Source of the DNA: an uncultured Selenomonadales bacterium
GTDB taxonomy: Bacteria; Bacillota; Negativicutes; Selenomonadales; Selenomonadaceae
DNA length: 64,000 nucleotides
Direction of reading: 5' to 3'
Assembly (NCBI GenBank): GCA_946408355.1
Contig: CAMJRX010000001.1
Location: 62,001 to 126,000 of the forward strand
The translations under genes and the position numbers were made by a program. Position 1 is the first letter of the stretch. Every line of letters begins with the position of its first letter. Under the pieces are notes generated by a model. It searched no databases, was not told the origin of the DNA, and saw only the letters and a program-made list of their open reading frames with translations. Below, in pieces: positions 15,830 through 23,809 of this stretch.

Positions 15830-16687
15830 TCAATGAAACTTCGTGATAAAAATCTGCGCGGATTCGACTTTCGCGGCGATTTTTTCTGCTGTCAAGGCGT
15901 CGTCTGTCAATGCAAAAACCGTTGGTCCACTTCCGCTCATCAAAGCGACTTTTGCACCTGCTGAAATCATTTTCCTCTTGCAATCGGCTATTTCAGGAAT
16001 TTTCTTTAGCGCAACATCCTCTAAAACGTTGGAAAAATTTTTAAACGCCGCGTCGTAGTCTCCACGCTTAAATTGCTCGATAATTTTTTGATTAGGCGGG
16101 TGATTTTGGGCAGGATTCGCGTCGTAATTCTTATAAGCCCATGCTGTAGAAATTTCGCCGCTAGGTTTAGCCAAAACCACATTAAATTTTTTTACCGGAG
16201 CTAATTGCGTTAAAATTTCGCCGCGACCTTGAGCAAAACACATGCCGCCGATTATGCAGAACGGAACATCAGATCCAATGCGTTCACCGATTGCGCAAAG
16301 TTCTTTTTCCGTCAAATTAGTTTCGTAAAGACGATTCATGCCGCGAATTACTGCCGCCGCGTCTGCTGAACCGCCCGCTAAGCCTGCCGCCGCCGGAATT
16401 TTCTTTTTTAGCTCAATCGATACCCCTAAATCTTTTCCGCAAAACTTTTGGAACTCAATCGCTGCCCTCCATGCCAAATTTTTTTCATCAGTCGGAATGT
16501 TTTCGCCGCCAACTATTTTCGTCGCGTCCATTTTTAAACTTATTCCGCTGGGAATTTTTTTTAGCTCCAATTCGTCTGCAAGCTCTATTATCTGCATTAT
16601 CATCGCAACTTCGTGGTATCCGTCCGCTCGAATCCCTAAAATATCCAACGTCAGATTTATTTTTGCTCGCGCTAACTCTTTCAGCAT
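15830..16687 (-). CDS. ispE: 4-diphosphocytidyl-2-C-methyl-D-erythritol kinase
   Basis: IspE phosphorylates CDP-methylerythritol in the MEP route to isoprenoids. The 285-residue protein is a GHMP kinase. It has the N-terminal ARAKINLTLDILGIRADGYHEV motif (about 6-27), the ATP loop PAAAGLAGGSADAAAVIRGMN (about 94-115), GSDVPFCIIGG and the C-terminal MSGSGPTVFAL. The start at 16687 is favoured because GGTGAG lies just upstream and the conserved LKELARAKINL begins directly; an extension to 16747 would run through the promoter. It heads an ispE-gntR-glmU-DUF1919-prs-htpG series. Confidence 0.95.
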   Translation of the reverse strand: MLKELARAKINLTLDILGIRADGYHEVAMIMQIIELADELELKKIPSGISLKMDATKIVGGENIPTDEKNLAWRAAIEFQKFCGKDLGVSIELKKKIPAAAGLAGGSADAAAVIRGMNRLYETNLTEKELCAIGERIGSDVPFCIIGGMCFAQGRGEILTQLAPVKKFNVVLAKPSGEISTAWAYKNYDANPAQNHPPNQKIIEQFKRGDYDAAFKNFSNVLEDVALKKIPEIADCKRKMISAGAKVALMSGSGPTVFALTDDALTAEKIAAKVESAQIFITKFH

Positions 16688-16718
16688 TAACTCACCACGC
16701 CTTTTAATTTTCGGCAGA

Positions 16719-16747
16719 ATTCTAACACGCTTTATTTTTTTTTGCAA
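16719..16747 (-). promoter_or_regulatory. Promoter of the ispE operon
   Basis: Minus-strand TTGCAA (16742-16747), 17-bp spacer containing an A7 run, and TAGAAT (16719-16724), about 32 bases before the ispE ATG. Confidence 0.65.
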
Positions 16748-16824
16748 GATACCTCAAAATGTTGCAAAAAATCTTAACATTTTACGAAATATTTACACAC
16801 GATAAACTAAAATCTACAAAAAAA

Positions 16825-16856
16825 ATCCCGAAGCAATTTTAACTTCGGGATAAAAT
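16825..16856. terminator. Bidirectional terminator after carD
   Basis: ATCCCGAAG (16825-16833) and CTTCGGGAT (16843-16851) form a perfect 9-bp stem with an A run before and a T-rich run after. Confidence 0.8.
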
Positions 16857-16866
16857 TTTTCGTATT

Positions 16867-17361
16867 TCAGCTGTCATCTATCGTTCGCGTGTTAATTAGC
16901 TCGTCAATCCATTCCGTAACCTCTTCGGGCGTTTTATTGCAAACATAAACTAATTCACTGATTAAAATTTGTCGAGAAAGGTCAAGCAAACGTTTTTCGC
17001 CGCTTGAAATTCTTTTTTTATTGTTTTGCCGAGTTAAATTTCGTGCAACTACCGCCGCATCTAAAATATTTCCTGTTTTTAGCCGCTCAAGATTCATGTT
17101 GAACCGCTTATTCCAACTGCCATTGAATGATTCCGTTTCAGCCTTCAAAATTTCGACAACTTCAGGCACTTGCGCGGGATTAATCAGTTCGCGAATTCCA
17201 ATTTCCTCTAATTTGTCGACGGGCAGCATAAGTTTAAGATTGCCCATAGGAAGGCGAAAAACATAATACGAGTTGAGGACGCCGCCAACTTCATTTTCCT
17301 CCATGCCCGTAATTTCGCCGGCACCGTGCATAGGGTAAACAATTTTGTCGCCGATTTTCAA
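16867..17361 (-). CDS. carD: CarD/CdnL-type RNA polymerase-binding regulator
   Basis: A 164-residue member of the CarD_CdnL_TRCF family. The N-terminal Tudor-like RNAP-interaction domain begins at residue 2 (KIGDKIVYPMHGAGEITGMEE) and continues through YYVFRLPMGNLKLMLPVDKLEEIGIREL. The C-terminal helical DNA-binding part follows (WNKRFNMNLERLKTGNILDAAVVARNLTRQNNKKR to GEKRLLDLSRQILISEL). It probably tunes open-complex stability at many promoters. The start is TTG 17361 with AGGAGGTG eight bases upstream; the longer in-frame reading to 17514 crosses the divergent napD promoter and has no family similarity. Confidence 0.9.
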   Translation of the reverse strand: MKIGDKIVYPMHGAGEITGMEENEVGGVLNSYYVFRLPMGNLKLMLPVDKLEEIGIRELINPAQVPEVVEILKAETESFNGSWNKRFNMNLERLKTGNILDAAVVARNLTRQNNKKRISSGEKRLLDLSRQILISELVYVCNKTPEEVTEWIDELINTRTIDDS

Positions 17362-17458
17362 CTTATGCCACCTCCTGCGGAAAATTTTTTTATAGTTTAT
17401 CAAAATCAATGGGTAATGTAAAGGAAATACGCGGCGGAAATTATTTCGCGAAAATTTA

Positions 17459-17486
17459 TTGACAAAACGGCGATTGAGTTTAAGAT
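17459..17486 (+). promoter_or_regulatory. Promoter of napD
   Basis: Perfect TTGACA (17459-17464), 16-bp spacer, TAAGAT (17481-17486), about 20 bases before the napD GTG. It shares the interval with the divergent carD start. Confidence 0.6.
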
Positions 17487-17507
17487 ATTTTATGGGAGGC
17501 GAGACTC

Positions 17508-17744
17508 GTGGCAATTTCAGGAACGATAATTAAAGTACAATCTGCGCGGCGCGAAAATATCAAGAGCGAATTAGAAAATTTTTCGGGCGTAAGTTGGCAA
17601 CGGGATACACCCGAAGGCGATATGATTTTGCTGATTGAGGCGGAAAATTTACAAGCGTTACATAAAATTTGCTTGAGGCTCGAAAAGATTGACGGCGTGT
17701 TGGGAGTTTATCCTAGCTACGTGACGACGGCTGACGAGCAATAA
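17508..17744 (+). CDS. napD: NapD-type chaperone for periplasmic nitrate reductase
   Basis: A 78-residue protein fitting NapD, the small ferredoxin-fold chaperone that binds the NapA twin-arginine signal and guides cofactor loading before export. Visible features are SGTIIKVQSARRENIKSELENFSGV at the start, a middle DMILLIEAENLQALHKICLRLEKIDGV, and VLGVYPSYVTT near the end, the usual NapD ending. GTG 17508 has GGGAGG nine bases upstream. It converges on napA, with a shared terminator between them, so chaperone and substrate are encoded tail to tail on opposite strands rather than in one operon. Confidence 0.8.
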   Translation: MAISGTIIKVQSARRENIKSELENFSGVSWQRDTPEGDMILLIEAENLQALHKICLRLEKIDGVLGVYPSYVTTADEQ

Positions 17745-17747
17745 AAA

Positions 17748-17785
17748 AGGACTGCAGGTCATAGCGGCTTGCAGTCCTAAATTTT
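17748..17785. terminator. Shared napD/napA terminator
   Basis: AGGACTGCA (17748-17756) and TGCAGTCCT (17770-17778) form a perfect 9-bp stem with A6 on the left and AAATTTTT on the right. Confidence 0.8.
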
Positions 17786-20049
17786 TATGCCTTAGCAATT
17801 TTCACGGCGCAAACTTTGTATTCGGGCTGTTTAGAGCCTGGATCGAAGGCGTCCAGCAGAACGAAATTAATCATGCGCTCCATAACTTGATCATGGAAGG
17901 GAACGTAGACAAGTCCGGGACGAGGTTGTCCGCGCCCATTAATTTTAGCTTTAAGCTTGCAAGTTGCGCGGCGCGAAGTCACGTCAACTAAATCGCCGTC
18001 GGCAATTCCAAACTTAGCGGCGTCGTCAGGGTGAATCTCAACGTACATTTCGGGGACAGCTGTCCTAAGTTCCTTAACGTTGAAAGTCATCGTGCCCGTA
18101 TGCCAATGCTCTAAAATTCTGCCCGTCGTGAGGAAAAACGGATATTCATTGTCGGGCATTTCTTGCGCGTCTTGTTGAGGTCTAGCGTATATAATCGCAC
18201 GCCCCGAAGGTTTGCCGTAAAATTTAATGCCCTCACCCGCCTTGACGTAAGGATCATAACCTTCGGCGTAACGGATATAAGTTTCGGGCGAATTGTCATC
18301 GGGGACTGGCCAAGTAAAGCCGTGCCCTTCGCGAAGACGTTTATAAGACGCCAACATCATCGCTGTACCTTTTTGACACTCTTGATATTCTTTCCAAACT
18401 TCTTCGGGCGTGTTGAAGGGCACAAGTTTTTCATAGCCCATGCGCTTTGCAAACTCGATAATCGCCCAAAGGTCGGGTTTAGCCTCGCCGGGCGGCTTGA
18501 TTGCTTGCGCGATATGTTGAGTGCGTCGTTCGCCGTTGCCGTAAACGCCTTCCTTTTCCATCCACAGCGCGGAAGGTAAAACTACGTCGGCAAGTTCGCT
18601 CGTTCGCGTCGGGTGATAAGTTTCAGAGACAACCAAGAAAGTTTTCTCCATGCCTGGACGATAATAATTTAAATTCGGCAACGATTGACCGGGGTTAGTC
18701 GTCATAACCCACAAGCATTTTAAATCGCCCGTTACTGCCGCCTTAAACATTTCAAGCGTATGATAACCTGGTTTGCTCGGTAAACTTTCGACGCCCCAAA
18801 TTTTCGCAAGCTCTTGACGGTGCTTTTCATTGGCAACCATTCTGTGCGCGGGCAGTAAATGCGACAAGCCGCCAGTTTCACGAACAGAGCCGCAAGCACT
18901 CGGTTGACCTGTCAAAGAAAACGGCGTATTGCCTGGACGGCAAATTTTGCCCGTCAACAAATGCAGATTGTGAACTAAATTATTAACCCAAACGCCGCGT
19001 GTGCGCTGATTCAAGCCCATACACCACATCGACATTGTATTTCTATCGCCTTGAGAGAATAATCTTGCCACTTCGCGAATCGTCGCGGCGGGAACTCCAA
19101 CAGAGTCTGCAACTTTTTCCGGCGCATAATCCTGCAGAAACGTTTTGAATTGGTCGTAAGTTAATTTTTCGTCCGCGCCCTTAACAAATTCCGTGTGCTC
19201 GTTGATAAATTTTTCGTCGGTGCGTTTCTCCTCAATAATCGTATAAGCCATTGCGTTCATCAATGCTAAATCACGGCTCGGAATAAATTGCAGGTGGTAA
19301 TCGGCAATATCGCAAGTTCTAGTTTTGCGCGGGTCAGCGACGATAATTTTCACGTTCGGATTAGAATTTTTCCTATCAATAAGTCTTGAGAATAAAACGG
19401 GATGAGCCTCCGCCATATTTGAGCCGATTAAGAAAAACGTATCCGCCGCCTCAATGTCAGCATAAGTTCCCATTGGCTCATCTTCGCCAAAAGTCGTAAT
19501 GTAACCAGCAACTGCACTCGCCATACATGTGCGCGGATTGCCGTCGACATTGTTAGTACCAATGCCTGCGCGGAAAATTTTCTGCATGGTATAAGTTTCT
19601 TCCGCTAAAGTTTGTCCAGAGCCGTAAAAGCCGACGGAATCCGGTCCGTATTGCTCAATAGCCTCTTTGTATTTGGCGACGATTAAATCAAGTGCCTCGT
19701 CCCAAGTTGCCTCGACAAATTGCCCGTCCTTTTTGATAAGCGGCTTTAAAACTCGGTCGGGCGTGTCAATAATTTTGGCTAAAAGAATTCCTTTGACGCA
19801 TAAACGCCCGCGATTAACCGGACAATCTGGATCGCCCTTGACGGTTACGATTTTATTGCCTTTGACGCCCGCCAATACGCCGCAACCCGTGCCGCAATAC
19901 CTGCAGACGCCCTTAACCCATTTATCCGCCTCGACTTGATTGACGGGACCTTGTTGAGTGTCGCGCTTAGGTGAACAACCTGCCGTTAACATTGCCGCCG
20001 CTACTGCGATTGATTTTAAAAAGTCGCGCCTAGAAAATTTCAAACTCAT
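17785..20049 (-). CDS. napA: Periplasmic nitrate reductase catalytic subunit
   Basis: A 754-residue molybdopterin enzyme reducing nitrate to nitrite outside the cytoplasmic membrane. The N-terminus has a twin-arginine signal (SRRDFLK) and, at the cleavage point, a lipobox (LTAGC, Cys25), so it may be a Tat-exported lipoprotein. The 4Fe-4S site is CRYCGTGCGVLAG plus CPVNRGRLCVKG (from about 49). The Mo-ligand cysteine region is GNPRTCMAS (near 160). The C-terminal MGD-binding domain is intact (TGRILEHWHTGTMT, KPGLVYVPFHD-like end). It is the last gene of napGHCA; its ATG follows the napC stop after one base. Confidence 0.93.
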   Translation of the reverse strand: MSLKFSRRDFLKSIAVAAAMLTAGCSPKRDTQQGPVNQVEADKWVKGVCRYCGTGCGVLAGVKGNKIVTVKGDPDCPVNRGRLCVKGILLAKIIDTPDRVLKPLIKKDGQFVEATWDEALDLIVAKYKEAIEQYGPDSVGFYGSGQTLAEETYTMQKIFRAGIGTNNVDGNPRTCMASAVAGYITTFGEDEPMGTYADIEAADTFFLIGSNMAEAHPVLFSRLIDRKNSNPNVKIIVADPRKTRTCDIADYHLQFIPSRDLALMNAMAYTIIEEKRTDEKFINEHTEFVKGADEKLTYDQFKTFLQDYAPEKVADSVGVPAATIREVARLFSQGDRNTMSMWCMGLNQRTRGVWVNNLVHNLHLLTGKICRPGNTPFSLTGQPSACGSVRETGGLSHLLPAHRMVANEKHRQELAKIWGVESLPSKPGYHTLEMFKAAVTGDLKCLWVMTTNPGQSLPNLNYYRPGMEKTFLVVSETYHPTRTSELADVVLPSALWMEKEGVYGNGERRTQHIAQAIKPPGEAKPDLWAIIEFAKRMGYEKLVPFNTPEEVWKEYQECQKGTAMMLASYKRLREGHGFTWPVPDDNSPETYIRYAEGYDPYVKAGEGIKFYGKPSGRAIIYARPQQDAQEMPDNEYPFFLTTGRILEHWHTGTMTFNVKELRTAVPEMYVEIHPDDAAKFGIADGDLVDVTSRRATCKLKAKINGRGQPRPGLVYVPFHDQVMERMINFVLLDAFDPGSKQPEYKVCAVKIAKA

Positions 20050-20050
20050 C

Positions 20051-20590
20051 TCAATCCCTCCTTACAAGCGAGCTCATAGCGTCAAGGTGACACGTATAAC
20101 AGCGGTCGCGGCTCGGCAAAACTTTATTCTTCATGTCGTCGTGCACCAAGCCCGTATGACAACTAACACAGTTCATGCCCTCTTGAAAATGGCGTTCGGT
20201 GTGCGGGTCTTTACGCAAAAGTGCAAGCTCCCGCTCTTTAATTTTATCTTGGTGGCAAACGTAGCAGTTAACCTCGTTTGTATTCTGTAATTTAATCGGG
20301 TCGGGAACATTTCCAGTTACGTGCAAAACAAGTTCCTTAGTGCCCTTCCATTTGCTTTCAATTGTGCCTTGAAGTCCCGGTTTTTCGTGGCAATCCGCGC
20401 AGTCAACCGTTTTGTGATTGGAAGTCTGCCACGTCTGATACATAGGATCCATTTCGTGGCAAGTTTTTCCGCAGAATGATGTTTGATTTGTTGCCTCAAT
20501 CATGCCGTAAGAAATTGCAAACAATCCTATGCAAGCAAAGCCCGCCACCGCAATTTTTTTCAGCGTAAATTTTTTATCCAGTAATCCCAT
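20051..20590 (-). CDS. napC: NapC/NrfH-family membrane-anchored multiheme cytochrome c
   Basis: A 179-residue quinol dehydrogenase that would pass electrons from menaquinol to NapA. One N-terminal membrane anchor (IAVAGFACIGLFAISYGMI) is followed by heme motifs CGKTCHEM (CX3CH, near 40), CADCH, CYVCH, CVSCH and CYTCH. That makes four canonical CXXCH motifs plus one with three residues between the cysteines, as I recall for some NapC/NirT-family proteins. The NrfH/NapC type normally carries four hemes, so the fifth motif is of interest. It is co-transcribed: napH ends 6 bp upstream and napA begins 1 bp downstream. Confidence 0.88.
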   Translation of the reverse strand: MGLLDKKFTLKKIAVAGFACIGLFAISYGMIEATNQTSFCGKTCHEMDPMYQTWQTSNHKTVDCADCHEKPGLQGTIESKWKGTKELVLHVTGNVPDPIKLQNTNEVNCYVCHQDKIKERELALLRKDPHTERHFQEGMNCVSCHTGLVHDDMKNKVLPSRDRCYTCHLDAMSSLVRRD

Positions 20591-20596
20591 TTTAAT

Positions 20597-21346
20597 TCAC
20601 CTCTTATCGTTTAAACCGTTAAAAGTAAAATTCAAAGCTTTTTTCGGGCAAATATCGACGCAATCGCCGCAATTCGTACAAGTTAGGGCGTCCTCAAAAC
20701 TCTTTTTTAATGGCGAGGTGCCCATCGAACAAATTTTTTCGCAACGTTCGCAGTTAATGCATTTATTTTTATCAACAGTTACAGCGAACCGCCGCTTGAC
20801 TCCCAATAAGCCGTAAATCGCTCCGAGCGGACAAAGTGTTCTGCACCAAATTTTTTGACCCCAAATAAACGCCGCGCCGATTACCAATGCTAATAAAATA
20901 ATTTCTACACCGACGCCGAAAATCATCATGCGCATAAACGCGAAGACCGGCGACGCCGTATTAAAAATCGGCACGGACAAAATCAGCGACAACACCAGAA
21001 CAATTCCTAATGAGACCAGCGGCAATATTCGCGTCTGTAAAATTTTTTTGCGCTTGACGGGCAAAATCTCTAACAAAAAATTCAGCGGGCAAATATAACT
21101 GCAGAAAATTCTTCCGAAAATAATTGCGACAATCGTTAGCGGCAATGCGGAAGTTATTAGCGGCATCCAAATTGTTTTACTAGCTAAAGTTATTTCAAGT
21201 GCTGTTAGCGGGTCGGTTAAGTCAACGCCAGCTAGTTCCGCTGAAATATATGTTCCGTACCAAATTAAATCCGTGAACCATATCGGCAGGAGCAAAATTA
21301 TCAGCGCGATTATTTGAATCAGTCGCCGAAAAATTTTTATCTTCAT
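20597..21346 (-). CDS. napH: NapH-type membrane ferredoxin
   Basis: A 249-residue membrane protein of quinol-to-Nap electron transfer. About four hydrophobic helices carry the paired cysteine motifs CSYICPL (near 87) and CRTLCPLGAIYGL (near 170). Two C-terminal 4Fe-4S clusters follow (CINCERCEKICSMG and CTNCGDCVDICPKKAL). It overlaps napG by four bases (ATGA), so translation is coupled. Together with NapG it probably offers a menaquinol-linked route alongside NapC. Confidence 0.9.
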   Translation of the reverse strand: MKIKIFRRLIQIIALIILLLPIWFTDLIWYGTYISAELAGVDLTDPLTALEITLASKTIWMPLITSALPLTIVAIIFGRIFCSYICPLNFLLEILPVKRKKILQTRILPLVSLGIVLVLSLILSVPIFNTASPVFAFMRMMIFGVGVEIILLALVIGAAFIWGQKIWCRTLCPLGAIYGLLGVKRRFAVTVDKNKCINCERCEKICSMGTSPLKKSFEDALTCTNCGDCVDICPKKALNFTFNGLNDKR

Positions 21347-21891
21347 TCCGCACCTCCCCTCGGCTTAACGTGAATCGCTTTGGGGCTTGCAATGCAAACG
21401 TGTTCGCACATGCCGCAACCCGTACAAAAATCTTTGTTAATCGTCGGATACTTGTTTTTCTCCAACCAAATCGCCTTGTTGTATTGCGGGCAACTCGTGT
21501 GACAAACTCGGCAGTCGTGGTCTTGTCGCGCCAAGCACAGGTTGTTATCAATTTCCGCTAAGCCCATGCGCACTTCTGATTTTTTAACGGGTTTAAGTGC
21601 TCCGGTTGCGCAAACGTGAGTACACCTCATGCAAAGATTGCAAGGTTGCTCGACGGGCACGATATACGGCGTACCGATTGCAAGTCCTTTCTCGCCGTGA
21701 GCAATTTTAATACAGCCAACCGGACAAACCTCAGCGCATTTGCCGCAACGAGCACATGTCGCTAAAAATTCTTCTTCAGATACGGCTCCAGGCGGTCGCA
21801 AAAGTTTTTCAGCCTCGCTCTTGCCCGCGCCGAAAAGAAATCCCAACAAGCCGCCGCCGAATATCATTTTTACAAACGTCCTCCTCTCCAT
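21343..21891 (-). CDS. napG: NapG/MauM-type ferredoxin
   Basis: A 182-residue exported ferredoxin with an apparent Tat-type start (MERRTFVKMIFGGGLLGFLFG). It then carries four cysteine clusters: CARCGKCAEVCPVGC, CNLCMRCTHVC, CRVCHTSCP and CTGCGMCEHVC, fitting four 4Fe-4S centres. It is the first gene of napGHCA. ATG 21891 is preferred because AGGAGGGCG stands six bases upstream; the longer reading to 21921 covers the promoter and operator region. Confidence 0.9.
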   Translation of the reverse strand: MERRTFVKMIFGGGLLGFLFGAGKSEAEKLLRPPGAVSEEEFLATCARCGKCAEVCPVGCIKIAHGEKGLAIGTPYIVPVEQPCNLCMRCTHVCATGALKPVKKSEVRMGLAEIDNNLCLARQDHDCRVCHTSCPQYNKAIWLEKNKYPTINKDFCTGCGMCEHVCIASPKAIHVKPRGGAE

Positions 21892-21906
21892 TATTCGCCC
21901 TCCTAA

Positions 21907-21922
21907 TGTGACTTTAAGCACA
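21907..21922. promoter_or_regulatory. CRP/FNR-like site at the nap promoter
   Basis: TGTGACTTTAAGCACA resembles the Crp/FNR-family dyad TGTGA-N6-TCACA with one mismatch. It lies just downstream of the predicted start point, which would suit repression. Confidence 0.4.
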
Positions 21923-21933
21923 ACATACTACAC

Positions 21934-21961
21934 ATAATCAGATAAAAAAATTTTTTGTCAA
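21934..21961 (-). promoter_or_regulatory. Promoter of napGHCA
   Basis: Minus-strand TTGACA (21956-21961), 16-bp A/T-rich spacer, GATTAT (21934-21939). Confidence 0.55.
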
Positions 21962-22054
21962 GCACCTCTGCAACATGTTAATAAAAAAATTTAGTAGACA
22001 CATTCGCCAAAACAAATTAAAATTCTTATGACTTTTGTAAATGGAGGAATTTTT

Positions 22055-22792
22055 ATGGGAAGAATTGCTGTTGAAATTATCCCGCGTGATGAGGCTAGCC
22101 TCCAAGCGGACATTGACGTAATAAAAAAATATCCGCAAGTTGACTGCGTGAATATTCCCGATTTGATGAGCTTTAAACTTCGTCCGTGGCAAGCCGCTAA
22201 AGTTACTCAACCTGCACTTGCGACGATTCCGCACGTTCGCGCTATGGATATTGATTTATCTAATCCGCTCCCCATGCGCGACGATTTTATTAACTTTGGT
22301 ATTAAAGAAGTTTTGATAATCGCTGGCGACCCGCCCAAAGATTTAACACGCACAGTTTATCCGACGGAAACGATTGACGTAATTCGCAAATTCCGCGAGG
22401 AGTTGCCCGACGTTAAAGTTTATGCGGGCGTCGACCAATATCGCAGTGGCATTCGTGACGAACTTTATCGTGTGGAGCGCAAAGCTCAAGCGGGCGCAGT
22501 TGGATTTTTTACTCAACCATTTTTTGACTTAAGATTTTTGGAAATGTACGCTGACTTGCTTGAAGAGCACGAGGTTTATTGGGGAGTGTCGCCGGTTTTA
22601 AGCAGTCGCAGTCGTGGTTATTGGGAGCGCAAGGACAAAGCCGTTTTCCCGAAAAATTTTCAGCCGACAATGGATTGGAATATCGAATTTGCCAAAAAAG
22701 TTATCGACTTTATCCGGACTTCAAAAGGCGGTCTTTACTTCATGCCCATTACGATAGATATTTCTGATTTACTTCCAAAAGTTTTTGATTAG
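22055..22792 (+). CDS. MetF-like methylenetetrahydrofolate reductase family protein
   Basis: A 245-residue TIM-barrel protein that reads like a short methylenetetrahydrofolate reductase. Landmarks are VEIIPRDEASLQADIDVIKKY at the start, ATIPHVRAMDIDLSNP, VLIIAGDPPKDLTRTVYPTETIDVIRKF (the folate/FAD region), AGVDQYRSG and KAQAGAVGFFTQPFFDL. It would interconvert methylene- and methyl-THF using FAD, though its exact partner is not evident. The start is ATG 22055 with GGAGG nine bases upstream. It overlaps the convergent cbiB by four bases. An MTHFR near a cobalamin gene would make sense for methionine synthesis, but this is only context. Confidence 0.75.
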   Translation: MGRIAVEIIPRDEASLQADIDVIKKYPQVDCVNIPDLMSFKLRPWQAAKVTQPALATIPHVRAMDIDLSNPLPMRDDFINFGIKEVLIIAGDPPKDLTRTVYPTETIDVIRKFREELPDVKVYAGVDQYRSGIRDELYRVERKAQAGAVGFFTQPFFDLRFLEMYADLLEEHEVYWGVSPVLSSRSRGYWERKDKAVFPKNFQPTMDWNIEFAKKVIDFIRTSKGGLYFMPITIDISDLLPKVFD

Positions 22793-23733
22793 AAAATTAA
22801 ATACGCAAAAGTTAAAAATAAAATTGTGGCGGTGTACATCATGCGAATTGCGCCGAGTATGTGCACCGCTTCTAAATTTTCATGCGGCTCCCCCATATAA
22901 GCGCGGAAATGCGGCTCGCCAAAATAATAATTCACGCCGCCTAATCGAATATTTAACGCACCAGCAACAGTTGCCTCTGCCCAGCCGCCATTCGGGCTTG
23001 GGTGCTTAGAGGCGTCGCGTTTCATCATTTTAAAAGCGTTTTTGTAGTCAAGTTTAAGAATCATTGCCGCGCAGATAAAAAGCATAGCAGTCAGCCGCGC
23101 AGGAATAAAATTAGCAATGTCATCGAACCGCGCCGCTACTCGTCCAAAGTAAAAATATTTTTCGTTCTTGTAACCGAGCATGGAATCCATTGTGTTGATA
23201 GCGCGATAGGCAACGGCAAGCGGCAAGCCTCCAATGGCAAAATAAAATAGCGGCGAAATAATTCCGTCGACGGTATTTTCTGCAACGGTTTCGATTGTGG
23301 CGCGAGTAATTTCCGCCTCGTTAAGATTTTGCGTGTCGCGTCCGACAATCCAACCGACTTTTTCACGGGCGCGGGCGAGGTTTTCTCTATCAAGCAGAAA
23401 ATAAATTTCGCGAGCGGCGTCGCCTAAAGTGCGCGGCGAAATCATAAAGCTCAACACCAACGCTTGAATAAAAATCTGCGCGGCGTAGCTTGGAATATCT
23501 TTTGTAAAAAATTCTATCAGCGCACCGACGAGCAAACTTGAAATGACGACGATACAAACTAAGACGCCGCCCTTAAGAATTTTTTTAATCGGGTTGTCGA
23601 GGTCGTGGCGCAGAAATTTTTCGAGCGTGGAAATTAAATTGCCAATCAAAACTACAGGGTGAAATTTACTGCGCGGGTCGCCGATTAGCGCGTCAATCAG
23701 AAAGGCGACAACTGCTATTATCATTGAACTCAT
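22789..23733 (-). CDS. cbiB: Adenosylcobinamide-phosphate synthase CbiB/CobD
   Basis: A 314-residue integral membrane enzyme that attaches aminopropanol (or its phosphate) to adenosylcobyric acid in cobalamin synthesis. Family features are AFLIDALIGDPRSKFHPVVLIG (about 10-31), ETVAENTVDGIISPLFYFAIGGLPLAVAYRAINTMDSMLGYKN, HPSPNGGWAEATVAGALNIRLGGVNYYFG and several transmembrane helices. ATG 23733 has GGAG nine bases upstream. No other cobalamin gene is nearby, yet B12 would be needed by the methylmalonyl-CoA mutase encoded at 43.9-48.2 kb. Confidence 0.95.
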   Translation of the reverse strand: MSSMIIAVVAFLIDALIGDPRSKFHPVVLIGNLISTLEKFLRHDLDNPIKKILKGGVLVCIVVISSLLVGALIEFFTKDIPSYAAQIFIQALVLSFMISPRTLGDAAREIYFLLDRENLARAREKVGWIVGRDTQNLNEAEITRATIETVAENTVDGIISPLFYFAIGGLPLAVAYRAINTMDSMLGYKNEKYFYFGRVAARFDDIANFIPARLTAMLFICAAMILKLDYKNAFKMMKRDASKHPSPNGGWAEATVAGALNIRLGGVNYYFGEPHFRAYMGEPHENLEAVHILGAIRMMYTATILFLTFAYLIF

Positions 23734-23809
23734 TAAATCAAACTCCGTTTTAGTTTTTAGTAATTTTTTCGCGGTGAATTAAAATTTTTCCTGCGAAGGA
23801 GGTTTTTAC

